A stretch of DNA of 64,000 nucleotides, taken from NCBI GenBank assembly GCA_047967505.1, contig CM106538.1. One strand, written 5' to 3'. The translations under genes were made by a program, and so were the position numbers. The DNA is from Dipteris shenzhenensis (taxonomy: Eukaryota; Polypodiophyta; Polypodiopsida; Gleicheniales). Shown here piece by piece: positions 61,601 through 64,000 of the stretch. The notes beneath the pieces were generated by a model that searched no databases, had not been told where the DNA came from, and was given only the letters and a program-made list of their open reading frames with translations. Each line of letters begins with the position of its first letter. The stretch's first letter is position 1.

Positions 61601-63745
61601 AACCGGCACCGTGGTAGCTCTCCGGTGGGCTGCGAGGATATCTTGGATCTGCGTCTGTCAAGCTGTCTCGCGCTGTGGCAGAGCATGTGGTCTCCTCGAT
61701 CTTTGGATCCAATGGGCTATGTCCAAGAGTCACGCCTCGTCTTTGGCGGTCCCCTCTAAGGAGCGCTGAGATAGGCCGGATCTCGATCGTGTGTGCTGTG
61801 GTCACTCTCCGTGTCGTGTGTGGTTTCTGCGTCCCTCGTTCAGTAGCGTCGTGTCAGCTGTCTTTGCTGATCCACATTGCCCTCATATCATCTGCTTGGT
61901 CTACCTCAATATTCTGTGGCGTGGTCACCTCCTGCTGCTCTTTGATCAATCGCAAGTGTCTCTCTCTGTAGTCGCATCTGAATCAGACCCAATGCAGACC
62001 TAGTCATGGAAGTGGATCAATCATGAGAGTGGACCAAATCCATGCCCCTCCTAAAAGAGGCAGTCGGATCTCATAGTAAGTGGGGTAGACACATAGAAAA
62101 TGCTCCTCTGTCTCGACCTCCCCCAACATGCATAACCTACAAATCCGCTGCTCTCTGAGTATACCTATAGCTCTCCCTTCATCAATTCTCAGCTGATGGG
62201 AGGAGACCCGCATCTGTCAAGACACATGCAAGAGCATGTGTGAATGGTAAGAAGATCGGGCGCATCATGGGTGATCCATGCCTATTATAGTAGGCTTTGC
62301 CTTAGATACACATACAAAGGGGTTTAAGACTTGAAAGATCAAAGCATGGTGGTCATTCAAGGGACGTGCCCAATAATTCTCAGACTTACTCTCATACGTT
62401 TACAGCAAAGCGAGCTGATAACTTTTGACTCAAAATGCCCATAATATGCACAATGATCAATCCATCTTCTTCTAGAACTCCTTTAATCAAACCAGGTCGC
62501 TGGTTGCAACACCACTAGGGACTCCAAAAGAGCCAAGGGGAGATGAGAACAGTTCTAACTTCGAGCAGCAAATCTCTGATTCGATTGGCCTTCAATTGGA
62601 ACAGTTATGCGGCCACAAAGCTACCGCAAAAACTTAAGAATAGTGCCATAGATGTCCTCAATTCCTCAGATCCATGGTCAGATGTTCTCAAGTGAGCAGC
62701 AATGAGAGTTCCAAGCCCAGCACTTTGTCGCTTTGATCCATCAAGTCCGAGGTAACCCCAAAACCATTACCCGATTTCGGTGCATCAAGTTTTTGTTATC
62801 TAGCGACCTCTATGTTCTGCACTCAGAGAGACGTATAGGCAGAGGTGTGTACTGGTGGTACCTGGCAATCCGGTGCCCCAGGTCCAAACTCAATAAGTTT
62901 GAGCCCGTCTAACCAGAACAGCCATCATGGCTCTTGGAGTTGACCAAGTCCAGAGAGTACCATTCTTGGGTTGGACCTCCGTTAACTACTACAACGTGAG
63001 TAGACATTGAGGCCCTGACCCAACCATCATCATGGTATCTGAAAATGCAAGGAAAACTCTGAAAAGAAAATTTAAAGAAATTTATTAGAAGGATACTTGT
63101 GAAGGTGTGTGTTGGTAGGCAAAGTAGGATCTGCCATAATTGAAGCAGCCATTGCGATAGGTGATGAATAGAAGTGTAGACACATCCAATTCGAGGGGTC
63201 TATAGGATATTGGAGAGTTGAAATTCTCAAGGTTGTAGGCAGCCAATGTTGGGAGGGTGAGGTGGTCATGTAATAAGGACTAGTGTGGTCCTCTCTAACT
63301 CGTGTGATTTTTGCTTTAGCTCCAAACAGCTTTTCGACTATCACCTCGTTCTTACCAGCTGATAGATGATGGTAGTAACTACCAAGTGCTCCTGCCAGAA
63401 TACCCCAAGCACATTCATTTTTCGTCTCCCATAATTGTACCTTCTTCGTCAGTTTTAGACACGATGGATCACAAGCCTTTCTCCATGAAGTAGAGACAAA
63501 ATGCCCGACTTAAAGGTGGAAGTCGGACTATCACTGCTGCTCTCACGTATAGCCTCCATAACACTTGAATCTTGCTTCTGAAGTTTGTTTGATGCGAAGA
63601 TTGGTAATATGTCAAGCAGTCTTGAATGTTTTGTCATGTGCAAGCTGTGAAGGTACTGTTCTCAACATTGAAATGGGCTTACAGGTACAAGAGAGATTTG
63701 ATAATCTCAAAAGACGGAGAATCCCCACAGATTTTACAGAACAAG
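4598..63745 (+). CDS. SNU23: SNU23/ZMAT2-like splicing factor gene, internal exons, split by giant introns
   Basis: Five exons join in phase: 4598-4680, 15458-15490, 60109-60187, 60300-60352, 63685-63745. All junctions are GT-AG. The joined product has the family order: a conserved HRDYEVDL segment, a [11 protein letters not shown] linker, a matrin/U1-type C2H2 finger beginning [14 protein letters not shown] with NGKKHQ at its end, then a [13 protein letters not shown] segment and a helical [12 protein letters not shown] segment. SNU23/ZMAT2 proteins are components of the U4/U6.U5 tri-snRNP and B-complex spliceosome and act in the nucleus near the 5' splice site. The N-terminal exon(s) must lie before 4598, probably outside the window, and the C-terminal acidic/lysine-rich exons lie beyond 63745. 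No stop or frameshift occurs in the exons, so this looks like a working host gene. The introns hold every transposon described here. Confidence 0.9.
4681..5140. other. Start of SNU23 intron 1, no gene
   Basis: Intronic sequence with no recognisable coding region or transposon. Confidence 0.5.
5141..5266 (-). mobile_element. LINE 3' tail fragment
   Basis: On the minus strand the sequence matches the 3' end of the LINE at 7020-7130 (GATACAATGAGC, then TGAAAAGTCTTTC), followed by a CTTT-type tail. It is a 5'-truncated remnant of about 125 bp. Confidence 0.65.
5267..6867. other. SNU23 intron 1, no gene
   Basis: AT-rich sequence with scattered short ORFs (for example 6287-6481) that show no family resemblance. 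No transposon ends were recognised. Confidence 0.5.
7526..8215 (-). pseudogene. LINE C-terminal zinc-binding region
   Basis: Two overlapping frames give [17 protein letters not shown], then a CPLC-type pair and [20 protein letters not shown]. This is the Cys-rich EEHFL..CP.YY..R block typical of the end of plant and jockey-like LINE ORF2 proteins. The copy at 53000-53360 has the same motif. A frameshift lies near 7820. Confidence 0.75.
8283..9180 (-). pseudogene. LINE reverse transcriptase, palm domain
   Basis: From 9026 the frame reads [16 protein letters not shown], then [20 protein letters not shown], and [10 protein letters not shown] with the catalytic YADD, then NLGKTKVM and [10 protein letters not shown] of the thumb. 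Fragments of the preceding fingers region are readable in another frame to about 9180. The protein copies LINE RNA onto nicked chromosomal DNA. The end ([13 protein letters not shown]) is frameshifted relative to the copy at 52038-52295. Confidence 0.9.
9944..10444 (-). pseudogene. LINE endonuclease, C-terminal part
   Basis: An exonuclease-endonuclease-phosphatase fold remnant: [11 protein letters not shown] near the start, then [23 protein letters not shown] and ADHTYL, which carry the Asp/Asn/His residues of the apurinic-type endonuclease active site. The N-terminal strand with the catalytic Glu is missing. In intact LINEs this enzyme nicks target DNA for target-primed reverse transcription. 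Confidence 0.85.
10491..10640 (-). repeat. Gypsy 3' LTR fragment with TATA box
   Basis: Left of the gypsy integrase end, the minus strand has a purine tract CTTGGGGAGGGA, then a promoter-like sequence with TCTATATAAG at about 10532-10541. It reads as the start (U3) of the gypsy 3' LTR, cut off by the LINE. Confidence 0.5.
10729..11619 (-). pseudogene. Ty3/gypsy integrase C-terminus with chromodomain
   Basis: The frame contains [40 protein letters not shown], a [21 protein letters not shown] motif and, near the end, [19 protein letters not shown]. The last is a chromodomain, which marks the element as a chromovirus; such domains guide integration to particular chromatin. A frameshift separates it from the integrase core in the upstream frame. 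Confidence 0.92.
11432..12397 (-). pseudogene. Ty3/gypsy RNase H and integrase core
   Basis: RNase H remnants ([33 protein letters not shown]) are followed by the integrase H2C2 finger ([10 protein letters not shown] ... CLPCQQNK) and the core [28 protein letters not shown], which supply the D,D,E residues. It lies between the RT frames and the chromodomain frame of the same element. Confidence 0.92.
12345..13339 (-). pseudogene. Ty3/gypsy reverse transcriptase with mutated catalytic motif
   Basis: Two frames (13339-12845 and 12821-12345) cover [54 protein letters not shown], then [14 protein letters not shown] and the [11 protein letters not shown] start of RNase H. The active-site motif reads FYDILIYS, where FxDDILIYS is expected, so the first catalytic aspartate is replaced. 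The upstream part (gag, protease) is cut off at 13325 by a copia A LTR. Confidence 0.92.
13325..13560 (+). repeat. Copia A LTR fragment
   Basis: It begins TGTTGGAAAGGTCACCTCCC at 13325 and follows the U3 sequence seen at 57835 and (minus) 2267, including CTGCCACATGGGCAGCA. Similarity fades by about 13560. It interrupts the gypsy RT start. Confidence 0.7.
13562..13930 (-). pseudogene. Copia integrase fragment
   Basis: The minus strand reads [20 protein letters not shown] in one frame and [31 protein letters not shown] in another. These are the second catalytic Asp region, the E-R-K-N-R helix and the VFG.AYVH segment of copia integrase. The frame is broken at least once and flanking domains are missing. 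Confidence 0.8.
13931..15457. other. Degenerate transposon debris, no gene
   Basis: About 14050-14460 (minus) resembles copia A LTR sequence (GTGGCTGCCACATGAGCAGC). 14460-14620 carries a short coding-like stretch without a recognisable family. The rest up to the SNU23 microexon is unassigned. Confidence 0.4.
15458..15490 (+). CDS. SNU23: SNU23-like exon b, 33-nt microexon
   Basis: The microexon is flanked by ttttatggcag and gttagtgtg. Its 11 codons read [11 protein letters not shown], the linker expected between the GKTQ end of exon a and the AGYYC start of exon c. Its phase is 0 on both sides. It sits alone between introns of 10,777 and 44,618 bp, and would not be found by ORF length. Confidence 0.88.
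15992..17422 (+). repeat. 5' LTR of copia E (about 1.43 kb)
   Basis: It starts TGTGCATTAGAATATG after a purine run and ends GGGAGCCTACA directly before a PBS. No second copy exists in the window, so the exact start is inferred from TG...CA ends and the adjacent PBS. Confidence 0.6.
17423..17438 (+). promoter_or_regulatory. Primer-binding site of copia E
   Basis: GCGGTATTAGAGCGGG resembles TGGTATCAGAGCC, the initiator-Met-tRNA complement, with a few mismatches. Confidence 0.6.
17439..18530 (+). other. Untranslated leader of copia E
   Basis: The sequence between the PBS and the gag ATG has no long conserved ORF. It includes repeated TTTGGGGCTTTTGG-like motifs at 18080-18430. Confidence 0.55.
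18531..18614 (+). pseudogene. Copia E gag, N-terminal part
   Basis: ATG at 18531 gives [22 protein letters not shown], then S-Y-V-V. The KLDGTN motif is the hallmark of the copia gag N-terminus. Coding similarity stops at the MULE insertion and resumes at 31125 with [11 protein letters not shown]. Confidence 0.8.
18605..18614 (+). repeat. Left target-site duplication of the MULE
   Basis: CTACCTTATG is repeated at 31125-31134. Ten base pairs is within the 9-11 bp range typical of Mutator elements. Confidence 0.85.
18615..18664 (+). repeat. Left terminal inverted repeat of MULE
   Basis: GGGTGCGTACATATTATGAG, then GAGCGGAAAC, GAGCG and CCGAGCA. It aligns imperfectly with the reverse complement of 31080-31124 through GGG, GAGC..AAAC, GAGCG and GAGCA. 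Confidence 0.6.
19484..23345 (-). CDS. ParB-like / DNA-methyltransferase-like accessory protein of the MULE, 9 exons
   Basis: Exons: 23345-23337, 23250-22544, 22454-22244, 22146-22015, 21731-21253, 21170-20761, 20673-20187, 20105-20045, 19951-19484. All introns are GT-AG, every phase matches, and the sum is 2,964 nt (987 aa). The start MPPRKKRD and the following KGGKRKK look like a nuclear localisation signal. Residues about 95-245 resemble a ParB/Srx fold, with [10 protein letters not shown] at about 188-197 in place of the ParB G-x-R box. About 610-645 is a charged coiled coil followed by an AT-hook-like [17 protein letters not shown] (to 748) sits where beta-class N6/N4 methyltransferases have DPPY. 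915-942 ([11 protein letters not shown] ... [10 protein letters not shown]) is a SAM-binding motif I in the beta-class order. ParB-methylase fusions are known from phages. The altered motif IV questions catalysis; DNA or chromatin action is inferred. Confidence 0.8.
23806..23950 (+). repeat. Minisatellite, 27-40-bp units
   Basis: Four imperfect units of the form AGTGATGAAGGGAGCATGG plus a GGAAGGA-rich part, directly beside the palindrome block at 23951. Confidence 0.85.
23951..24005. repeat. Palindrome block near the accessory gene start
   Basis: GAACACTAG repeats are followed by two ACTAGTTTCGC hairpin units, the same motif as the main cluster at 25540-26076. It lies about 600 bp upstream of the accessory ATG. 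Confidence 0.9.
24006..25539. other. Central non-coding part of the MULE
   Basis: No gene was recognised. A 34-bp tandem pair (CCTCCGTTGACGG) lies at 24979-25042. 25255-25539 is GC- and CpG-rich, unlike the surrounding sequence, and may be a promoter-like or unmethylated block. Confidence 0.5.
25540..26076. repeat. Main palindrome cluster
   Basis: About ten units have 11-bp arms ACTAGTTTCGC and GCGAAACTAGT around CA or TG, often extended by GAAC/GTTC to 15-bp arms. They are arranged as larger inverted repeats. 25873-26075 is a 203-bp near-perfect palindrome centred on AAA at 25973-25975. About 25637-25873 is a second, bounded by GTTCGCCACTATTTTCAGTGG-type ends. Hairpin DNA or arrays of protein-binding sites are possible roles. 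Confidence 0.95.
26351..26690. repeat. Palindrome units and GGCGTA minisatellite
   Basis: Palindrome units (26351-26494 and 26643-26682) flank a run of GGCGTA/GGCGTG hexamers at 26495-26641. The hexamer run is split by CACCGAAACTAGG near 26575. Confidence 0.9.
26820..27378 (+). promoter_or_regulatory. Region upstream of the transposase
   Basis: It starts with two more palindrome units (26820-26840 and 26874-26893), then AT-rich DNA. GATCGTCTAGCTGA occurs twice near 27175 and 27208. A possible splice acceptor cctttcacttgaag ends at 27350, so a 5' UTR exon may lie in here. No TATA box could be fixed. Confidence 0.4.
27379..30660 (+). CDS. MULE-like transposase with Cys-rich N-terminal region and SWIM finger, 3 exons
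   Basis: Exons 27379-28439, 28537-29320 and 29395-30660; GT-AG introns of 97 and 74 bp with consistent phases; 1,036 aa. ATG 27379 (MDFAIVSND) is the first ATG in frame. Residues 191-280 hold a Cys/His cluster ([31 protein letters not shown]), a probable DNA-binding zinc region. The MULE core follows: CFDFVKRM (D439), [16 protein letters not shown] (D505), CLFHW (533-537) and AESVHGSW (E632), a plausible DDE set. A SWIM finger is at 980-1000 (CTCLDFM ... PCKH). Such enzymes cut at element ends and generate 9-11-bp duplications, which agrees with the 10-bp one seen. The divergent accessory gene lies 4 kb away. The assignment of individual catalytic residues is tentative. Confidence 0.85.
30661..31079. 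other. 3' flank of transposase inside the MULE
   Basis: AT-rich untranslated and subterminal DNA; no further gene. Confidence 0.5.
31080..31124 (-). repeat. Right terminal inverted repeat of MULE
   Basis: The reverse complement reads GGGACGAGCATTTTCCGAGC, then AAAAAC, ACGAGCG and CTGAGCAG, matching the left end motif by motif. Confidence 0.6.
31125..31134 (+). repeat. Right target-site duplication of the MULE
   Basis: CTACCTTATG, identical to 18605-18614. The copia gag frame ([10 protein letters not shown]) continues from here. Confidence 0.85.
31135..31888 (+). pseudogene. Copia E gag, main part
   Basis: It resumes copia gag after the MULE with [20 protein letters not shown], then (other frames) [13 protein letters not shown]-like sequence and [32 protein letters not shown]. 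The UBN2-type copia gag domain is clear. A stop near 31296 and a shift near 31480 break it. The K-rich tail near 31850 leads into the zinc-knuckle region in another frame ([12 protein letters not shown]). Confidence 0.85.
31880..33250 (+). pseudogene. Copia E protease and integrase
   Basis: Protease motif [13 protein letters not shown]. Integrase zinc region [17 protein letters not shown] ... [14 protein letters not shown], core [31 protein letters not shown], then after an in-frame TAG at 32931 the [16 protein letters not shown] helix. A frameshift near 33205 precedes [12 protein letters not shown]. The protease carries DNGA in place of the commoner DSGA. Confidence 0.9.
33163..34782 (+). 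pseudogene. Copia E integrase C-terminus and reverse transcriptase
   Basis: It reads [20 protein letters not shown], then [69 protein letters not shown] (catalytic YVDD intact), [21 protein letters not shown] and GSLTMHA at the cut end. A frame change lies near 34190 and stops at 34443 and about 34674. Confidence 0.9.
34783..35110. repeat. C/T-rich low-complexity stretch
   Basis: A dense CCCTCCC-type stretch from 34790 to 35110 between the copia E cut and LINE-B. The long ORFs on both strands reflect composition only. Confidence 0.7.
35549..35839 (+). pseudogene. LINE-B endonuclease remnant
   Basis: [20 protein letters not shown] is the central strand of an AP-like endonuclease. The DFN active-site part is deleted ([24 protein letters not shown]). 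The SDHS ending keeps the catalytic Asp-His pair. Confidence 0.8.
36657..37446 (+). pseudogene. LINE-B reverse transcriptase with altered YADD
   Basis: [35 protein letters not shown] and [16 protein letters not shown] are the standard RT blocks. A frameshift near 36980 leads to [14 protein letters not shown], then [12 protein letters not shown] in place of xYADDTxLY: Y to F, and the first catalytic Asp (YADD D1) changed to Asn. Confidence 0.88.
37641..38789. other. Intron sequence, no gene
   Basis: AT-rich, non-coding. A short hydrophobic ORF at 38292-38507 shows no reliable family match. Confidence 0.45.
38790..38935 (-). pseudogene. Copia integrase fragment (about 47 codons)
   Basis: The minus strand reads [20 protein letters not shown], then [19 protein letters not shown]. 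This is the segment after the catalytic Glu of copia integrase. It is flanked by unrelated C/T-rich DNA. Confidence 0.85.
38936..39489. repeat. C/T-rich and GCTGC-rich repeats upstream of LINE-1 ORF1
   Basis: CATCTCCTCTGCTGC-like units recur at 39035-39110 and GCTGC/AGCAG motifs at 39160-39270. It may include the LINE-1 5' untranslated region; no clear 5' end or target duplication was found. Confidence 0.45.
39490..39831 (+). pseudogene. LINE-1 ORF1, coiled-coil N-terminal part
   Basis: [14 protein letters not shown], then a long helical region ([40 protein letters not shown]) typical of an ORF1p coiled coil. A shift near 39745 moves the coil to another frame ([20 protein letters not shown]). 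It ends at the insertion site GCATT. Confidence 0.75.
39832..40162 (+). repeat. 5' LTR of gag-only copia B (331 bp)
   Basis: TGTTGGGGTAAGTATG ... GGGATCCTACA; TATA box at 40064-40070. Nearly identical to 48214-48544. Confidence 0.95.
40165..40176 (+). promoter_or_regulatory. Primer-binding site of copia B
   Basis: TGGTATCAGAGC, an exact initiator-Met-tRNA complement, two bases after the LTR. Confidence 0.9.
40177..41035 (+). other. Leader of copia B
   Basis: Non-coding leader between PBS and gag ATG; no conserved ORF on either strand. Confidence 0.6.
41036..41238 (+). pseudogene. Copia B gag, N-terminal part
   Basis: [20 protein letters not shown], then [17 protein letters not shown]: the KFNG-x5-W motif of copia gag. 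It is interrupted after REEKA by copia C at GCTTA; the frame continues at 47285 with [18 protein letters not shown]. Confidence 0.85.
41239..41466 (-). repeat. 3' LTR of copia C (228 bp)
   Basis: The minus strand starts TGTTGGGGTAAAGGCTC and ends ACCTTCCACAACT. It contains a TATA-like CATATAAAAGC at about 41350-41361, which the 5' LTR lacks. Confidence 0.9.
41514..42914 (-). pseudogene. Copia C reverse transcriptase and RNase H
   Basis: [57 protein letters not shown] and [12 protein letters not shown] (YVDD intact). RNase [61 protein letters not shown]. It ends normally ([16 protein letters not shown]) 48 bp before the 3' LTR. Confidence 0.94.
42915..44815 (-). pseudogene. Copia C protease, integrase and RT N-terminus
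   Basis: Protease [14 protein letters not shown] (about 44680); a one-base shift near 44459; then integrase [52 protein letters not shown] and [20 protein letters not shown], giving the H-H-C-C finger and [23 protein letters not shown] and [19 protein letters not shown] follow. The frame ends at [11 protein letters not shown] with TAG in place of the W codon of the KWVYRLK motif. Confidence 0.93.
44874..45617 (-). pseudogene. Copia C gag
   Basis: [32 protein letters not shown], then a UBN2-type body ([37 protein letters not shown]), a basic RSKSR segment and a zinc knuckle [12 protein letters not shown]. The last cysteine is lost because one base is missing in the A run near 44882; in the shifted frame ECFKLKN continues toward protease. 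247 aa is a normal gag length. Confidence 0.92.
45618..46952 (-). other. Leader of copia C
   Basis: About 1.3 kb without a conserved ORF. 46570-46910 is a GC-rich minisatellite-like stretch with GGTGGCCTTGGCCCTGG and GCTGGCGTCG units; long ORFs there are compositional. Confidence 0.6.
46953..46965 (-). promoter_or_regulatory. Primer-binding site of copia C
   Basis: TGGTATCAGAGCC on the minus strand next to the 5' LTR. Confidence 0.9.
46965..47284 (-). repeat. 5' LTR of copia C (320 bp) with internal duplication
   Basis: Same ends as 41239-41466. A 110-bp segment is tandemly repeated (46968-47077 and 47078-47172), and about 17 bp carrying the TATA-like motif is missing between CACACA and AAGGATAAGG. 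Confidence 0.9.
47285..47922 (+). pseudogene. Copia B gag, C-terminal part with two zinc knuckles
   Basis: [31 protein letters not shown], then a 24-bp duplication/frameshift near 47655, then two CCHC knuckles: [14 protein letters not shown] and [14 protein letters not shown]. It ends at 47922, about 290 bp before the 3' LTR. Two knuckles and no pol are the notable points. Confidence 0.85.
48214..48544 (+). repeat. 3' LTR of gag-only copia B
   Basis: It follows the purine tract at 48201-48211. It ends CCTATA where the 5' LTR ends CCTACA. Confidence 0.93.
48545..48970 (+). pseudogene. LINE-1 ORF1, RNA-binding and C-terminal part
   Basis: [51 protein letters not shown], then after [23 protein letters not shown] and [10 protein letters not shown]. 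This resembles the RRM and C-terminal domain of L1-type ORF1p. Two in-frame TAGs (about 48593 and 48838) break it. Confidence 0.75.
48990..49121 (+). pseudogene. LINE-1 endonuclease, N-terminal part
   Basis: [10 protein letters not shown], then [12 protein letters not shown]. The first Asn and the catalytic Glu (ETH) of the AP-like endonuclease are visible. The frame continues in phase at 50961 ([11 protein letters not shown]) after the inserted LTR and one target copy are skipped. Confidence 0.85.
49122..50955 (+). repeat. Stand-alone LTR or LTR-like element F (1,834 bp) in LINE-1 endonuclease
   Basis: TGTCATCCTG ... GAGTAGTTTACA, flanked by a perfect duplication GTCCA (49117-49121, 50956-50960). 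TATAAAAG at 49846 and AATAAA at 50733 fit an LTR with promoter and polyadenylation signal. A G13-14 run lies just before the TATA box and CT-rich DNA follows it. No coding domain. It is most simply a solo LTR; a small non-autonomous element is possible. Confidence 0.78.
50956..51666 (+). pseudogene. LINE-1 endonuclease, main part
   Basis: After a shift near 50995 the frame reads [78 protein letters not shown] and ADHSYLSF, with all catalytic Asp/Asn/His motifs. It matches the minus-strand copy at 10444-9944. Confidence 0.9.
51690..52295 (+). pseudogene. LINE-1 reverse transcriptase, palm and thumb
   Basis: [32 protein letters not shown] (catalytic YADD intact), [14 protein letters not shown], a stop at 52024, then [20 protein letters not shown] and [15 protein letters not shown]. 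The RT fingers and first palm block are deleted between this and the endonuclease. Confidence 0.9.
52626..53027 (+). repeat. 201-bp tandem duplication in LINE-1 3' coding region
   Basis: 52626-52826 and 52827-53027 are near-identical, from the CATACGGTTAGACCTCCTC block to AAGTCTCCTCCCATCA. 201 bp keeps the frame, so a stretch of about 67 residues ([30 protein letters not shown]) is doubled. Confidence 0.92.
53028..53998 (+). pseudogene. LINE-1 zinc-binding C-terminus, 3' region and tail
   Basis: [18 protein letters not shown], a TGA at about 53130, then [29 protein letters not shown]. Further on, [19 protein letters not shown]-like sequence is shared with the minus-strand copy at 61590-61805. 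The 3' end is CCTCCCGCGGACGTTAATAC followed by a TTTC repeat at 53977-53998. Confidence 0.85.
54054..54453 (-). repeat. Copia A LTR fragment
   Basis: The minus strand begins TGTTCAAAAAGGTCACTAAC at 54453 and has GAGCCCCCATATGAGGAG, matching the U3 of copia A. The far end is not sharply defined. Confidence 0.55.
54454..54891. other. Unassigned stretch
   Basis: No gene recognised. TGTTAGAGAATATAAAG at 54648 could be another LTR start but has no partner. Confidence 0.4.
54892..55145 (+). repeat. Copia A LTR fragment fused to copia D
   Basis: TGTTGGAAAAGTCATCTCC onward follows the LTR at 57835 (GGCTGCCACATGGGCAGCACATAGG) until about 55145, where copia RT sequence begins abruptly. Confidence 0.8.
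55146..56180 (+). pseudogene. Copia D reverse transcriptase C-terminus and RNase H
   Basis: It reads [40 protein letters not shown] (YVDD intact), [34 protein letters not shown]. RNase H follows: [15 protein letters not shown], stop, [60 protein letters not shown]. Stops at 55428 and 55755. The upstream RT, integrase and gag are missing. Confidence 0.92.
56219..56415 (+). repeat. Copia D 3' LTR, start only
   Basis: The purine tract GCAGGGGGG is followed by TGTTAGAATTATTGC. TAACTATGGTTAGTGAAG-type palindromic sequence lies at 56310-56345. Cut at about 56415 by copia A gag sequence. Confidence 0.7.
56416..57717 (+). pseudogene. Copia A internal region, gag end and unusual 3' part
   Basis: [20 protein letters not shown] matches the gag at the left edge of the window. 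The zinc knuckle near 56660 is complete in an alternate frame ([14 protein letters not shown]). Then come protease-proximal remnants ([20 protein letters not shown]) and a stretch without integrase or RT (about 57150-57700) with an ORF containing [21 protein letters not shown] purine tract GTGAGAGGGGG precedes the LTR. This copy seems internally deleted or non-autonomous. Confidence 0.7.
57718..59045 (+). repeat. Copia A 3' LTR (1,328 bp)
   Basis: TGTTGGAAAAGTCACC ... TTATTTCTAACA, the same family as 1260-2267 (minus). A tandem duplication of about 111 bp covers the purine tract and LTR start (57670-57765 against 57765-57880). Near the end GCTGTGTATAACCCTCTGTT is doubled. Confidence 0.85.
59046..60108. 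other. End of SNU23 giant intron
   Basis: No gene. It contains a diverged direct repeat (ATGTTTAATATGC ... ATCCATAACAAGA) at about 59808-59865 and 59904-59962. Confidence 0.5.
59808..59965 (+). repeat. Direct repeat, about 57-bp units
   Basis: Two copies of GGTTATGTTTAATATGC-x-AAATCCATAACAAGA-x-ATGGAA, offset by about 96 bp. Confidence 0.75.
60109..60187 (+). CDS. SNU23: SNU23-like exon c, U1-type zinc finger
   Basis: The acceptor is gcatggcag and the donor gtgaga; the exon is 79 nt and ends in phase 1. It encodes [14 protein letters not shown], then [12 protein letters not shown]. This gives the C-x2-C pair and first histidine of a matrin/U1-like C2H2 finger. The second histidine is made by joining the last C of this exon to AC at the start of exon d. 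Confidence 0.92.
60300..60352 (+). CDS. SNU23: SNU23-like exon d
   Basis: The acceptor is gtcctgcag and the donor gtaatc; the exon is 53 nt. With the base carried over from exon c it reads [18 protein letters not shown], the most conserved stretch of the SNU23/ZMAT2 family after the finger. The 112-bp intron before it is the only normal-sized intron in the gene segment. Confidence 0.92.
60353..61382. other. SNU23 intron after exon d
   Basis: No gene. 60686-60895 holds three diverged tandem copies (75-92 bp spacing) of GTTTCTACTT ... GACTTGTGCAAGCCAC ... ACTAATACAGTG. Confidence 0.55.
60686..60895 (+). repeat. Three-copy tandem repeat
   Basis: Copies start at about 60686, 60761 and 60851; GACTTGTGCAAGCCACTGGTGGC is the core, with CACCCAAGACCAAT linkers. 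Confidence 0.8.
61383..62215 (-). mobile_element. LINE-1-family 3' fragment in SNU23 intron
   Basis: Minus strand: [54 protein letters not shown] (zinc-binding C-terminus), then [20 protein letters not shown], then the GGCCTCCCGAGGACGTAATC end and a CT repeat tail at 61385-61410. It is 5'-truncated at 62215, as expected from incomplete target-primed reverse transcription. Confidence 0.88.
62216..63684. other. SNU23 intron, no gene
   Basis: No coding region, transposon end or RNA gene was recognised. Confidence 0.5.
63685..63745 (+). CDS. SNU23: SNU23-like exon e
   Basis: The acceptor is gggcttacag and the donor gtatgtg. The 61-nt exon encodes [12 protein letters not shown] followed by I-P-T-D-F-T-E-Q and ends in phase 1, so another exon must follow outside the window. 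It continues the LKQ end of exon d into the charged helix of the family. Confidence 0.85.
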
Positions 63746-64000
63746 GTATGTGTGGCCAATCTAAGTGTGTACAACTCAAGCTGGGAGAACTTAATTTATG
63801 AAGGTCTTCATCTATGATAGAAAGCTGCAAAATCTGTTAAGAAAGAATTGTAAATATTTGACTTTTAATAAGTTCATGACTCCGTAGTAGACATCGTATT
63901 AGATAATTACTAGTTTTGTGTGCTGTCTTTCATGAACTGAAGATTTGTGAACCCAACAAACAAATGTAGAAGTAGACCTGTGAAAGACTTGTAGGTATAC
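63746..64000. other. Start of the next SNU23 intron
   Basis: It begins with donor GTATGTG. AT-rich; the next exon is outside the window. Confidence 0.6.

Overview
This is plant nuclear DNA. The whole window appears to lie inside, or just upstream of, one host gene on the + strand. Five short exons with matching phases (4598-4680, 15458-15490, 60109-60187, 60300-60352, 63685-63745) encode the central part of a SNU23/ZMAT2-type U1-like zinc-finger splicing factor. They are separated by introns of 10.8 kb, 44.6 kb, 112 bp and 3.3 kb. Both ends of the gene lie outside the recognised exons. Transposon-filled giant introns, plant-type Ty1/copia and chromodomain Ty3/gypsy elements and several LINE copies suggest a large-genome land plant such as a fern, gymnosperm or lycophyte. 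The exact lineage cannot be read from the sequence.

Intron layout. Left edge: the 5' end of a minus-strand copia element (family A) next to a LINE tail. Intron 1 (4681-15457): LINE fragments, a minus-strand LINE (7.0-10.5 kb), a decayed minus-strand chromovirus (10.5-13.3 kb) and copia debris. Intron 2 (15491-60108) holds two nested stacks. Stack 1 is copia E (15992-34782), split inside gag by a 12.5-kb Mutator-type DNA transposon (18615-31124) with a 10-bp target duplication. Stack 2 is LINE-1 (about 39490-53998), split by a gag-only LTR element (39832-48544) and by a stand-alone LTR (49122-50955). The gag-only element is itself split by a nearly complete copia C (41239-47284, minus). A second LINE type (35.1-37.6 kb) and more copia fragments (54-59 kb) fill the rest.

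The most unusual object is the Mutator-type transposon. It carries two divergent, spliced, apparently intact genes. One is a 3-exon MULE-like transposase with a SWIM finger. The other is a 9-exon gene for a predicted 987-aa protein with a basic N-terminus, a ParB/Srx-like region with a GNHR motif, an AT-hook-like segment, and a C-terminal beta-class DNA-methyltransferase-like fold whose catalytic motif is altered. Between them lies a cluster of near-perfect palindromes, among them one of about 203 bp and one of about 237 bp, plus minisatellites and a CpG-rich block. The interrupted copia gag on both flanks shows that the whole 12.5 kb behaves as one insertion. I propose a two-gene transposon whose accessory protein may read or modify the element's own DNA, comparable in logic to the accessory anti-silencing factors of other MULEs. 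That function is inference.

No tRNA, rRNA, CRISPR array or prokaryotic operon was seen.
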